Assembly: GCA_018389105.1 (NCBI GenBank)
Contig: JACATO010000031.1
Span: 682,001-746,000 of the forward strand
Reading direction: 5' to 3'
Source of the DNA: Nautilus pompilius
Lineage: Eukaryota; Mollusca; Cephalopoda; Nautilida; Nautilidae
DNA length: 64,000 bases
Part shown: in pieces, positions 27,101 through 35,290 of the stretch
Layout of the letters: every line of letters begins with the position of its first letter
Numbering within the stretch: position 1 is the stretch's first letter
The notes under the pieces: generated by a model
Seen by the model: the letters and a program-made list of their open reading frames with translations, nothing else
What the model was told of the DNA's origin: nothing
The model's database searches: none
Program-made: the position numbers and the translations under genes

Positions 27101-28644
27101 CACGTCATCCTAGAAGGACCCCAGTTGGCTTTTCCACAGTGGAGGTGGTTAGAAAGCTTAAAGAAACAGGCAGTGTCCTGGACAACCAAATGTATCAGAC
27201 GAAACGGAAGAAACAGTCATGGCTAAGTTTTATGCAAGCCCCAAAAAATCACTTCACAGGACATCCATGGAACTGGGTGTTCCCAAATCATCCCTCAGTC
27301 GTATCTTAAAAAAGCAAAAGTTTCATCCGTACAAGTTACAAATCTTGCATCACTTAACAGAGGATGACCCAGATAGATGACTTGAGATGTGTGAATGGTT
27401 TTCCAATAAATTGGATGAGAACAACTGTTTCACTGAAGACTGTGTGTTGTTCAGCGACAAAGCTTTGTTTCATGTGAATGGTGAGGTTAACCGACAGAAT
27501 GTTTGATACTGGTTGCAAAACAATCCGCATTGGGTGGACCATTCCAAACAGCAAGGAGCGCGAAAGATTATGGTGTGGTGCGGTTTGTGGAAAGCTCATG
27601 ATGTGTTGGGGCCATTTTTCTTCGATGATCATGTAACTGGTGAGACTTACCTTACCATGTTGAGAGGCCAGTTAATGCCCCAACTTGGAAGGCTAGGTGA
27701 AGGACTCCCTGAGTGGTTCCAACAGGATGCCACCCCTGCTCATTTTGCCACAGTGGTAAGAGATTGGCTGAATGACAATTTCTCTAACTGGATTGGAAGA
27801 CGTGGTCATGTGGAATGGGCTCCTCGCTCACCTGACCTTAGCCCCCTTGACTTCTTTTTCTGGGGTATGCTAAAGAAGAAGTGTACTCAATGAAAATCAC
27901 AGGTACAAGACACTTGAGGGAACGCATAATAAATGAATGTACTCAAATTGACGGCAATTTGGAGTTTCTGCATCGTGTTCACGTGCATTTTGCAAAGCGA
28001 ATCGAACTTTGCATCACAAATGGTGGAAATCATATTGAAGATGATATTTATTAATATTGCAATTGAATAAAATGTTGTTGAAAATATGAATTTTGCCTGT
28101 GTGTCCAGACTTTAGGGACACCCTGTATAATATAATTGCAATCAATTTTATATATATATTTGAATTTTATCGCTTTTGCAGATTTCTGCTTCTGTTTTTT
28201 TTTTTTCTTCTTCTTCTACGCTAAACGTCAGCATTTTCCTGGTATACCTGGATACCTTCATTCGTGTCTCCAGTAAGCGTACTTACTGCTGCTATCTGGC
28301 CGTTTGGGATAATGTTCCCTGTTCCTGGTAGATTTATATGATAGGCTAGACTGGTTCTTTTCCAGTCTGAACCATTTCAAAAGCTACAGTAAAATGAGGG
28401 ATTTTTGGTGTCAATTTTGGCTACTGATTCCACAGCGTCTCCTCGGGTTCTGGGTTTGAGCATCCGCTCTCCAGCGCCGACAGTCTTTTTAATGGCTTAT
28501 TTCGCTTCTAAACAAAATGATAAATAGATAAAAACCTTCACAATCTGTGGCATCGTCTAATTCAATAATACTCGTGTCCTCTTCGTCAAAAATAATAACA
28601 TCTTCCTCATCAAATTCGATATCATCCGGTTGAAGCTCATCCAT
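9069..28644 (-). CDS. AAMP: Angio-associated migratory cell protein (AAMP), WD40-repeat protein, 3' part off window
   Basis: Nine coding exons on the minus strand, all with GT-AG borders and matching phases: 28536-28644, 25982-26095, 20878-20997, 19749-19888, 17428-17572, 16952-17035, 9983-10089, 9604-9686, 9069-9159. Together they give about 331 residues, against 434 in human AAMP. The first 36-60 residues are strongly acidic, as in the human protein. WD40 blades follow with [60 protein letters not shown] and [18 protein letters not shown]. These line up with human AAMP blade by blade with very few gaps. AAMP is a cytoplasmic WD40 protein implicated in cell migration and in ribosome-related assembly, and serves as a protein scaffold. 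The last two blades (about 85-100 residues) are not in the window and should lie left of position 1, beyond a pile of retroelements. Confidence 0.93.
9435..9603. repeat. Local duplication, copy 1 (AAMP intron 8)
   Basis: This stretch, beginning CCACCTGACTAACAG, recurs in the same orientation at 12635-12775 in intron 6. The match breaks in the middle and resumes with the GGACCTAGATAG segment. It runs up to the exon 8 donor site. Confidence 0.75.
9604..9686 (-). CDS. AAMP: AAMP coding exon 8 (acidic linker)
   Basis: A 27-codon exon with an acidic loop ([17 protein letters not shown]), matching the ESESNSVESLGF linker of human AAMP. The donor GTAAGT follows the split valine codon. Confidence 0.92.
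9983..10089 (-). CDS. AAMP: AAMP coding exon 7 (fifth WD40 blade)
   Basis: A 35-codon exon, [20 protein letters not shown] onward, ending HSGK in phase 0. It corresponds to human [20 protein letters not shown]. Confidence 0.92.
10090..12634. other. AAMP intron 6, unassigned AT-rich part
   Basis: Part of the 6.9-kb intron. The stretch 11950-12480 has a less AT-rich composition and may be an old repeat, but I recognise no family in it. I see no exon. Confidence 0.4.
12635..12775. repeat. Local duplication, copy 2 (AAMP intron 6)
   Basis: Second copy of the 9435-9603 intron segment, 3.2 kb away and in the same orientation. About 65 bp at its start and about 40 bp at its end match. The middle differs by an insertion/deletion. 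Confidence 0.75.
12985..14060 (-). mobile_element. Tc1-like transposon relic (in AAMP intron 6)
   Basis: A broken Tc1-like transposase reads on the minus strand from about 14050 ([19 protein letters not shown], the helix-turn-helix start) to about 13130. In between is a catalytic-core section near 13590-13330 in which [26 protein letters not shown] and [15 protein letters not shown] align with the WRRAGERF...NYFGGGSVMVW...FQDDNARPH pattern of Tc1 proteins. Several frameshifts and stops make it inactive. The low-coordinate end at 12985-13170 is repeated at 21460-21655. Confidence 0.65.
14485..15829 (-). mobile_element. Tc1 element copy A (1345 bp), in AAMP intron 6
   Basis: A Tc1-family DNA transposon bounded by CAGGTGTATCTCAAAAAATT on the left and its inverted counterpart on the right, with TA on both sides (14483-14484 and 15830-15831). 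The transposase footprint runs on the minus strand from 15658 (MGKTAD start) to 14742. It is the same family as the element at 43021-44557. Catalytic motifs: FSDESKF-like and [14 protein letters not shown] (second Asp kept), but the stretch holding the catalytic Glu is lost, with SPDL running directly into CQEEDERH. The right end lacks about 117 bp of inner inverted repeat that the other copy still has. Confidence 0.88.
15840..16945. other. AAMP intron 6, unassigned part
   Basis: AT-rich intron sequence with short simple runs (ATT repeat near 16790, G-run at 16825). I see no gene or recognisable repeat. Confidence 0.4.
16952..17035 (-). CDS. AAMP: AAMP coding exon 6 (fourth WD40 blade)
   Basis: A short exon of 27 whole codons plus split codons at both ends. 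[20 protein letters not shown] matches human [20 protein letters not shown]. Donor GTATCT, acceptor TTTCAG. Confidence 0.93.
17428..17572 (-). CDS. AAMP: AAMP coding exon 5 (third WD40 blade)
   Basis: A 48-codon exon beginning [18 protein letters not shown] and ending CGRILPD, the counterpart of human WMEWHPRAP...CGRVLPDG. Donor GTAAGC, acceptor CTGCAG. Confidence 0.95.
18200..19420 (+). mobile_element. Tc1-like transposon relic (in AAMP intron 4)
   Basis: Heavily decayed plus-strand Tc1-like transposase. Near 18580-18670 it reads VIRAHLIS-type DES/F core remains followed by GERxYWAKQ. Near 18680-18760 an [11 protein letters not shown]...CEDVCLY segment matches the VMVWG region only loosely. 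A C-terminal Tc1-like tail with LCTGYPKQK lies near 19060. Many stops. Ends are not clear, so the borders are approximate. Confidence 0.5.
19749..19888 (-). CDS. AAMP: AAMP coding exon 4 (second WD40 blade)
   Basis: A 46-codon exon with [14 protein letters not shown] and [18 protein letters not shown]. The acceptor is ATGCAG. The donor GTTGGT is non-optimal but gives the phase 0 junction to exon 5, with exactly the residue spacing of human AAMP. Confidence 0.92.
20878..20997 (-). CDS. AAMP: AAMP coding exon 3 (first WD40 blade)
   Basis: A 39-codon exon with donor GTAAGT. It contains [19 protein letters not shown] and [10 protein letters not shown], closely matching human SVFCVSLDPKTNTLAVTGG. 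Confidence 0.95.
21460..21655. repeat. Dispersed repeat shared with 12985-13170
   Basis: Begins TAAGTTAAATTGTTGAGCAAA and continues with an AAAATGGC...ATACAAAATGGCA pattern that is also found at 12985-13170, same orientation. It is probably a solo end of the same Tc1-like family as the 13-kb relic. Confidence 0.65.
21680..23552 (-). mobile_element. Tigger/jerky-type (pogo family) DNA transposon in AAMP intron 2
   Basis: An element of 1873 bp with TA at both borders (21678-21679 and 23553-23554) and inverted ends: the left end begins CAGTAGAGCACCAATTATCC, the right end in reverse begins CATTAGAGCAATG and carries an ATTATTCAGATCAA segment that mirrors the left side. The transposase lies on the minus strand. 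[20 protein letters not shown] (22849-22790) is the conserved jerky/Tigger DDE core, and [19 protein letters not shown]...LLTEEEII (22269-22180) is the typical C-terminal tail, ending in a long Glu-rich run. The transposase is broken by stops. Confidence 0.78.
24400..25540 (-). mobile_element. Tc1-like transposon relic (in AAMP intron 2)
   Basis: Minus-strand transposase pieces at 25152-24970 ([13 protein letters not shown], then [17 protein letters not shown], the first catalytic Asp) and 24924-24703 ([17 protein letters not shown], the second Asp), followed near 24640 by [11 protein letters not shown], where the catalytic Glu of the usual SPDLNPIEHLW is replaced. Broken by stops and frameshifts. 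Borders approximate. Confidence 0.7.
25982..26095 (-). CDS. AAMP: AAMP coding exon 2
   Basis: The acceptor ...AACAACAG and donor GTATGA frame an exon of 37 codons. It starts [13 protein letters not shown], which matches the DLAQEMEDVDF region of human AAMP, and ends FRGHK at the start of the first WD40 blade. Confidence 0.9.
26906..28125 (+). mobile_element. IS630/Tc1/mariner DD40/41D-like transposon, 1220 bp, in AAMP intron 1
   Basis: The terminal inverted repeats are 30 bp and match at all 30 positions (26906-26935 and 28096-28125, beginning CAGGGTGTCCCTAAAGTCTG). TA lies on both sides (26904-26905, 28126-28127). The plus-strand transposase starts at 27010 ([19 protein letters not shown], helix-turn-helix). 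It has VLFSD near 27450, FQQDATPAH near 27720 and [13 protein letters not shown] near 27835. About 40 residues separate the second and third Asp, more than the 34 of mariner. A small indel near 27180 and in-frame stops near 27380 and 27505 make this copy inactive. Perfect ends suggest a fairly young insertion. Confidence 0.9.
28536..28644 (-). CDS. AAMP: AAMP coding exon 1
   Basis: The start codon is at 28644-28642. The exon encodes 36 residues, beginning [16 protein letters not shown] and highly acidic, and ends in phase 1. The donor GTTTTT is weak but is the only one that gives the D codon shared with exon 2. Confidence 0.88.
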
Positions 28645-28942
28645 TGCAGCGCCACCTGGCGGTAGAGTAAAACACTTATTTCTCTTTTAATTAAAAATCC
28701 GGTGGTCAGACTTCTAAATATTTAATATATTTCATAAATAAAAAATTTTTAAATACTTTAACAGCATCGGTTTATTCTTCTTTTTTTTTTAAAAAAAAAA
28801 ACAAAAAAATTCTGCATAGAAAATACTCCCTGCGGTCTTTGTTGTTGTTTGGACTGCACCGCTAACCCGACGACCGGGAAAGTCTCCTTTACAGAAGAGC
28901 GCCAATAATGGAGTCCCAGCAGGGTTACTGATGTCGTAAGTC
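28645..28942. promoter_or_regulatory. Bidirectional promoter between AAMP and the MR-1S-like gene
   Basis: Only 298 bp separate the AAMP start codon (28644, minus) from the start codon of the 66-residue gene (28943, plus). The right part is less AT-rich than its surroundings and carries a CCAAT box in GCGCCAATAATGG (near 28901). An A/T homopolymer tract (about 28781-28806) lies in the middle. Transcription starts cannot be placed from sequence alone. Confidence 0.65.
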
Positions 28943-30113
28943 ATGAAGCTTTCAAAAGTTTCAAAAATATATCTCGGCTGGTAAGTTTAAGTTACTACGT
29001 ACAAATTTTGGCACGGGTTCCGTGGCTGCTGTGTGAGGGGCGCCCTAATCCGTGGACGTTTGTAAATACAACATTCATCATTAACTCCCGACCTGTCAAT
29101 TGGTTACTTAGCATCCGTTATTCGGGCGCATCCAGGTGTTTTCCTATCTCACCACCCTTACTGTTGTCGTGTTACTGCCTGCTGTGACAAAGCCAGGAGG
29201 CCGGCTTTTGCTTTGAAAAAATTTGTTGACGCCCAATGTTAGTCGGTTAATGTAGAACCAAGTGATCTAGCTGATGTTAAAAACAAATAATATTACGTGG
29301 TATGAAACACGATCTATAGATAATAGTCACCAACTACAGTTAAGTTTGACATTAAGCTACATGTGTTGTAAAGGCTCAGCAATATCGGGCCTTCTGTACT
29401 GTAGTTCTCTCCCTCATTATGAAAAAAAAAAAAAGGAAGATAATTTTACATTAAGTTTAATTCTAGAACGATCAATGGATGCTCTATTTTTTTATTTTGC
29501 TATGATCAGAGTCTTCCGGAATTGTGTATTAGTTTGAAAGTATAAGAAAAATTGTTAGCATAGGGAAAGATCTAAGATATTAAATACGATAAATTTATAG
29601 AAATGTATTGTCAAAGCAGATTCCATTAGTTAGCTTACCTACTACTAATATCAAAGATGATACAGAAATATGTGAATTAATTCTTTACTTTATATGAATA
29701 CATCATCACCAATAACTTTTTTCTTTTTCTATAAAAACACAATGTAATATCAAAGAGATAAAATACTAAACTAGAGAGTTGAGTTTAACTTGTTGTTTTA
29801 TTTTTTCCCTCAATTTAATCAAAATGCTGTATACACTTTTTTAAAACCTTTGGTTTTCAATGCTGAGAAGCCATATTTGCAGTGCAGTAAATATCTAATT
29901 AAAATTTTAAAATAAATTTGTTCATATTATTGTTTAGTCTCTGTTTACAGGGCAGTTGTTACTGTTACCGGAATTAGTGCTTTTGTTTGTGCAAAGCGGT
30001 CAGTGGAGAGGAACAGACATCTAGTGATGAGAAGCAAACAGAAAATTAGGGATGCATATCTCATAGACCAGGAAAAACAGAAGAATGCCTCAGCTATACC
30101 ACCAAAAATCTAA
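28943..30113 (+). CDS. MR-1S (PNKD): MR-1S-like (PNKD short form) small membrane protein, two exons, 66 residues
   Basis: Exon 1 is 28943-28980 (ATG, 12 codons plus 2 bases, donor GTAAGT). Exon 2 is 29951-30113 (acceptor TTTACAG, stop TAA). The split codon is Trp. The product starts MKLSKVSKIYLGW, continues with a hydrophobic helix (about residues 11-28, AVVTVTGISAFVCAK) and then a basic stretch, RSVERNRHLVM and SKQKIRDAY. As recalled, human MR-1S has LAW/AIGFPCGILLFILTKREVDKD...MKARQNMR: same layout, same Trp at the splice junction, same K-R-x-V and M(R/K)-x-(K/R)-Q pattern. The human protein has an extra N-terminal part that is absent here. MR-1S is a mitochondrial protein reported to bind PET100 and PET117 in cytochrome c oxidase assembly. 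PolyA signals AATAAA occur at 30130, 30517 and 30701. PET117 was considered as an alternative but fits less well. Confidence 0.8.
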
Positions 30114-30129
30114 TGACATTTACCATATT

Positions 30130-31560
30130 AATAAAAATATACAAGTCATCTACTTCTACAACTCTTTGAAGAAGCAAATGATGTATGCTGTGGGATTAAT
30201 GTTCTTGCGTGTTAAAAGGAAACAGCTGTTAATGGCTCTCAACTTGTGACTGTCTATTATTACAAAACTGTCTACAAGCAACTTTTTCCATAATATACTT
30301 GTTTATCTAAACATTTTTTTATTTTTTGTCTGATTAAAAATGTGAAAATATTTTAGTCATAATATGGTCTTGTACATTTTTCGAAACAATAGAAATTAAG
30401 TATTTTTTCTTCACATTTCAACTTGTAAATTTCAATCAGCCTCCACCTATCAACCTCATTGGTAATCTAACAATTTTTGTTCTTTTATTTATATTTGTCA
30501 GTTTATTACATTTATTAATAAAACCTAATAATTATTTTAAGAATTCCCATTTTCAAAACACTCTTTCCATGTAGACAGTTTTGTGTAGTTAGTTTTTTAA
30601 AATAATTTTAAAAAACTATCTAAATGTTGTGAAAGAAGGAAACAACCAACTGTTAATGGATTTTAAATTATGATTGCCGATTATAATGATAAGTTTTAGG
30701 AATAAAGGTTTAAATATCATTCTGTTATCACCATTTTATTTATTAAAGAGTGGTTTGTCTAAAGAAAATCTAACATTTCAAAAAAAAATTACTACAATTT
30801 TAGAAATAAGGTGTGAGTTCTAAAATTGTTTTGAATTAATATTGTTTAAAGCAGATTTTATTTTGCTAACCTTCTATTTCAATTTTTAAATCACTAAGTT
30901 GAGAATTTTTACTTGACTCTTTCCTTTGCTTTAATCCTGCAAAAAATTACTCTGATAAATGAAACCAATGTTCTATTAATATTTAAAATTTCTGCATGTA
31001 ATTCAGCATTAGACTACATACCCAATGAGTGATTAATGCTCTTGTTTGCAGAAAAATCTAGATTAATTTCATTGATGTAATAGTGAAGTATTGCCAGCAA
31101 CTGGTTAAATACAAAATTTTGTGAAGTTTGGTTGTGATGATGACTAACTTTTGCCTTTCCAAAAAACTCAATACAAAGAGAAAACATACTACTACTATGT
31201 TTATATTTGGCTAAGTTTATGTGCTTTATATGACTTAATTAAGGACTCTGAAGTCATGGGTGATTTTCACATTATAGCAATATTAGATTTTAATATTTTG
31301 TATATTGTTTATATTTTGAAATAGCATAAAAAAAGAAAATAAGTTGTAAAGAACCCTTTTATCAGTTGATTTAGTATGCTGAGTACTTTGTGTAGGGACC
31401 CTACTATATTTAAAAAGAAATAAAGATGTTTCACAAAATTATTTCTTGAGACTTACCTGGTATTGCATAATACCAGTATTATAATCTTTAAATAGGAATA
31501 AAACACCATAAGTTATGAAATAAATGAGCTATTGTTGACTTAGTCAAAGAAATTAGGTTA
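30130..31560. other. 3' UTR and flank of the MR-1S-like gene, AT-rich
   Basis: Very AT-rich sequence after the stop codon with several AATAAA signals (30130, 30517, 30701). I see no other gene or recognisable repeat here. Confidence 0.4.
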
Positions 31561-31564
31561 TGAA

Positions 31565-32385
31565 TTGACCCCATGACTAACCTTTCAACATCTCTTGGCT
31601 TACTTGTTTATGAGAGAGTAATTAATCCAAATTCTATAGCATCTGGGTTATACGGATTACCTAAAGGTCACAAAGCTGATATATCACTCAGGCCTATTGT
31701 GAGTAATTTTGATTCCCCTACATATCAATTTGAAAAATATTTGATTTCTATCATTCTTTTTTTGTTAGTCACACTGATTCTTTTGTAAATAATTCTGATT
31801 TCTTGGAAAAAAAAATTAAATATATGCAGTTAGATTCTTCTGACAGTCTTATGAGTTTTCATACTGGGTCTTTGTTTACTAACATTTTCATTGATGAAAC
31901 TTCTCAAGTTCTTTGCAATAAGCTTTGTTCTGATAATACTTTGTACATAGGAACAGGTGCTTACAGAAAAGCTAACTGTAGATTCCACTTCTAATAAACC
32001 CAAACTGTTGCTCGGATATGTTGATGATTCTTTTTTTTCTGTCATCTTAATTCCACCAGACTTTCCCAAACAATTTACCAGAGAAAAAGAAGTTAACTAC
32101 CTTCCTTTTTGTATGAGCAAATTACTAAAGTTTGTTGCAGTCTTTTAAAACTTTCAGTGTATAGAAAAAGTGCACATGGATAAATATTTATTTCCATAGC
32201 AATCATTCTCCTATTATTAAACAAACTTCTCTACTCTATTTCATTTTTAAATTTGTGATTTTGAAAGTTTGCTAAACAAAATTGAGTTAGTCAAATATTA
32301 AACAGAAATTCTTATCATGATGAAATTATTAACAAATCTAAATTTAAGTCTGGTTCTAAGAAAAAACAAAATCATCAAATGTTAT
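31565..32385 (+). mobile_element. Penelope-like element fragment (reverse transcriptase)
   Basis: A plus-strand piece at 31573-31788 has SGLYGLPKGHKADISLRPIV and FDSPTYQFEKYL, the signature of Penelope-like reverse transcriptases (LPKIHK...LRPIVS...PTY). A second piece holds the SLFTNI motif near 31870-31890, a third LLGYVDDSFF near 32010, the catalytic YVDD box, and VYRKSAH with further decayed core follows to about 32385. The frame changes several times. No GIY-YIG endonuclease end is seen. The copy is 5'-truncated and dead. Confidence 0.8.
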
Positions 32386-33105
32386 ATGAGAGTGTTTCAG
32401 AAAAAAAATAAAAGCAATATTTACTTCAGTGCTTTCTAGTGCAAAAAAAGTGGTAAACACCATGCCTCCAAGCAAGATTGATATCTGAGTTTTGGACATG
32501 CCCTCTTATGCATTGTGCATTCCAAGTGCTAGTGAGCAAAGCAAACAGCATGGCTATGTAGCCAACAATCTGTAATTTATTTTCTTTAGGATGAAAGTAT
32601 TCCAACTGAAATCTACTGGAGACTGTTGATGCAATATGGAGAGAACTGTATGGTGCGAAGGAAAGTGTGAGTAGCTGGCCAGGTTTTAAAATGACTGATA
32701 ATTAGCAGTAATGGATTAAGATAAACCAGGACACCTCAGCAGTGATGCATATAACAACATGACAATGTGAGACCAAACAGTGGTCAGGTCACCATTGACA
32801 CTTTGAAACTCTGCCATATCCTCCAAGCAGTCCACATCTTGCCCCATCTGATTTTTACATCTTTTTACCACTGAATGATGCTCTCCAAGTCTGAAAATTT
32901 GCCATTGATCATGAGGTCCAACATACAGTGCAGTTGTGGCCTATATAGCAACCAAAAAAAACTTTTACCAGGATGGTATCAAGAAACTTGTTAATTGTTG
33001 GACTACGTGTGTTGCAAAACAGGAGGACCATGTAGTAAAGTGATGCCTGGCCACTTGTTTTATCCTAAATTGCCCTTACTTTCTGAAACACCCATATATT
33101 CCAGG
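32385..33105 (+). mobile_element. Mariner-type transposon relic with internal deletion
   Basis: Near 32590-32690 a helix-turn-helix start reads IPTEIYWRLLMQYGENCM, as in transposases of the SETMAR-like/mariner group. From about 32800 the C-terminal part follows directly: HLIFTSFYH (SPDLAPSDFHLF remains), then YQDGIKKLVNCWTTCVAKQ near 32970, the conserved tail. The central catalytic part is missing, and stops break the rest. The sequence TGTTTCAGAAA at 32391 is mirrored by TTTCTGAAACA at 33079 and probably marks the inverted ends. Confidence 0.75.
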
Positions 33106-33699
33106 AGTCACTGATAAAATCTTTAGAATGCACATGAAACGCATGGGTTTTTTTGTTTTTTTCAAAGACCCAAATTTTGAGAGATTTATTTGTACATATG
33201 AAAGACTCCATTGATACTAAGCATATCCTGGTATTTCATTTCATGTGGTTGTGAACAAGTCTATTCTTGTCAAATGCAATGTCCTTTAAATATTAGCATC
33301 TCTGAACACAAAGTTGGTTTGTGTGAGGGACTTACCTCAAATCTGTCTTTGCTTTGCATGTGTTAACTGTAAATTATAACAATTCATTGGTCTGGTTTCA
33401 CAGCAAATTCTTAGCTTATTAATCCAAAAACAGAGAAATTACAGAATCTATTCCAATTTTCTTACATGACAATGTTAAGAGAAAAAACAAAATGTTAATT
33501 TTTCTTTTAAAATAAAACAAAAATTCTACACTCATAAAATATTCCACATAGTTAAAATGATGTGTTTACTCTGGTTAGCAAAAAATTCTGTTGACACTTT
33601 ATCCATTTTTTAAAATACTTTTCTATTTATGACATTGCTTTGACAAAGCTGAATATTAAGTCCATAAAAGCTCACTTCTCCCCATAACTTAGTGTTTAT

Positions 33700-34280
33700 G
33701 TCTTATTTAAAAATTATGCAACTATTATTCGCATAGTATCACATGTAGCCACCATTGGGTTGAAGACAGTGTGGCACAATGTTTCATGGCTTCAGTAAGC
33801 CTTTTTATTGTTTGCCACTTTTGGTCAAGGTGATGTCAAAACTCTGTTCTGTGAAGTGGAAGAGAGTTTCCAGTCACATGCATTCCAGAAGTGTTTAATA
33901 GGCAACAGGTCTGGAGCTGTTGCTGGCCAGTCCATAGAAGCACTGCATGCCCTGGCATAGTTGCTAACAAAAAGAAATTTGATATTAGAACTTCACCTAA
34001 CTCTGGTTGATTGTTGGACCATAAACAATTGCCAAGGTAGTTCTGACTGGCATTGGTTCTTCCCATAGCATTACAGTATCATTTGCATAATGACTTTGGC
34101 ACATTTTCGGTAGCATAGTTCTCTTTTTGACATCATGAAAGTTAAAATGGCATTCCTCTTTAAGCAGATATTGTTGCCAATAATTTTTTTGTCCAGGCCT
34201 GTTATTTTGAATGGTATGTCTTAATACCACAGTGCCTCTCTGGTCATGTGGGCATGACAATCAATTAGTGTCTGCATAGC
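33700..34280 (-). mobile_element. Tc1-like transposon relic
   Basis: Minus-strand sequence with EECHFNFHDVKKRT near 34140, SHYANDTVMLWEE near 34080 and, in another frame, MDWPATAPDLLPIKHFWNA near 33920-33870, the DWPARSPDLNPIEHxW box of Tc1 proteins with the catalytic Glu changed. Only the catalytic half remains and it is frameshifted. Confidence 0.65.
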
Positions 34281-34289
34281 ATGCATACA

Positions 34290-35290
34290 GTCTGCTAATT
34301 ACTGAAACAAAAATTTTTTTAACCACCTTAAATAGCTATCATGATGTTTTTGCTGCTGCCTACATGAAAAATCCCTCTAATTATGCATTGTATTTTTGAG
34401 CTGTTGTAATAATTTTTTTTTCTACACAGGTCTCCTGCACTTTATACTATCATTTTTATGGCTTTAGCCAATGTTTATGTTTTACAAAAATCATTCTTAT
34501 AGAACACTATATGACTTGGAGGGTTGGGGGATACATTGGAAAATATGCATTTATATGTTTTCAATACAATATTCTCAACATGACCTTTGTGTCAGATGTA
34601 ACAGTGGATTTCATAAATTGGATTAAATTTGATAAGACATCGAAACTTTAGTATTCCTAAATTTTATGCACAGTATATATATTTTTTACTTATTTCCTGC
34701 TGTAGCACAAAAGAGTAGATACAGTTTAAACATTTGCCTGATCTACTTGTTATCATGAGCCAAACTTTGTTAACATTTATTTTCTAAAACTTCTCATTTG
34801 AGTTGCATAGTTTTTATTTTGATAAATCAGTTGAATGTCATAGTTTATTATACTTTCTGCCCCCATTAATTGTATTTTGTGTATGTTATGCATTTATCTG
34901 TGCAAACAGGTTACATTCTCTCTCTTTTTTTTCAGAAATGTATTCTCCAGTTCACTGTTTATTATTTGAGAATAATTACACTAGACAACAAAATGAAACT
35001 TTTTGTCTGCCACCGAGCAAAATGTGGGTGATCTTAGCTAAATTTTGGTGCTGATTTCAAATTTGAAGTCAGAATTTGGCTAAGACATTAGCTTTTTGAG
35101 ATATGCATGAGGAATTTCACCACTAACGCTATATTATGACTTATGTTATATGAACTATATAAAGCTTGAACAACTATTATTCAAATGTTTAATGTGGAAA
35201 CATATTTGCCATGATCAGACAACAGATAATGAGAAAGACTGATAAAAGCAGTATGGAAGATATGGAATGCATTTAACTTACATAGTAGGT
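34290..35290. other. Unassigned AT-rich stretch
   Basis: An open frame of 83 codons on the plus strand at 34803 shows no recognisable domain and is likely chance. I see nothing else. Confidence 0.35.

Noticed and set aside
28943-30113. PET117 as identity of the 66-residue gene
   Set aside because: Size and helix position are similar, but the KRxV...MxxxQ pattern, the intron position and head-to-head pairing with AAMP fit MR-1S better.
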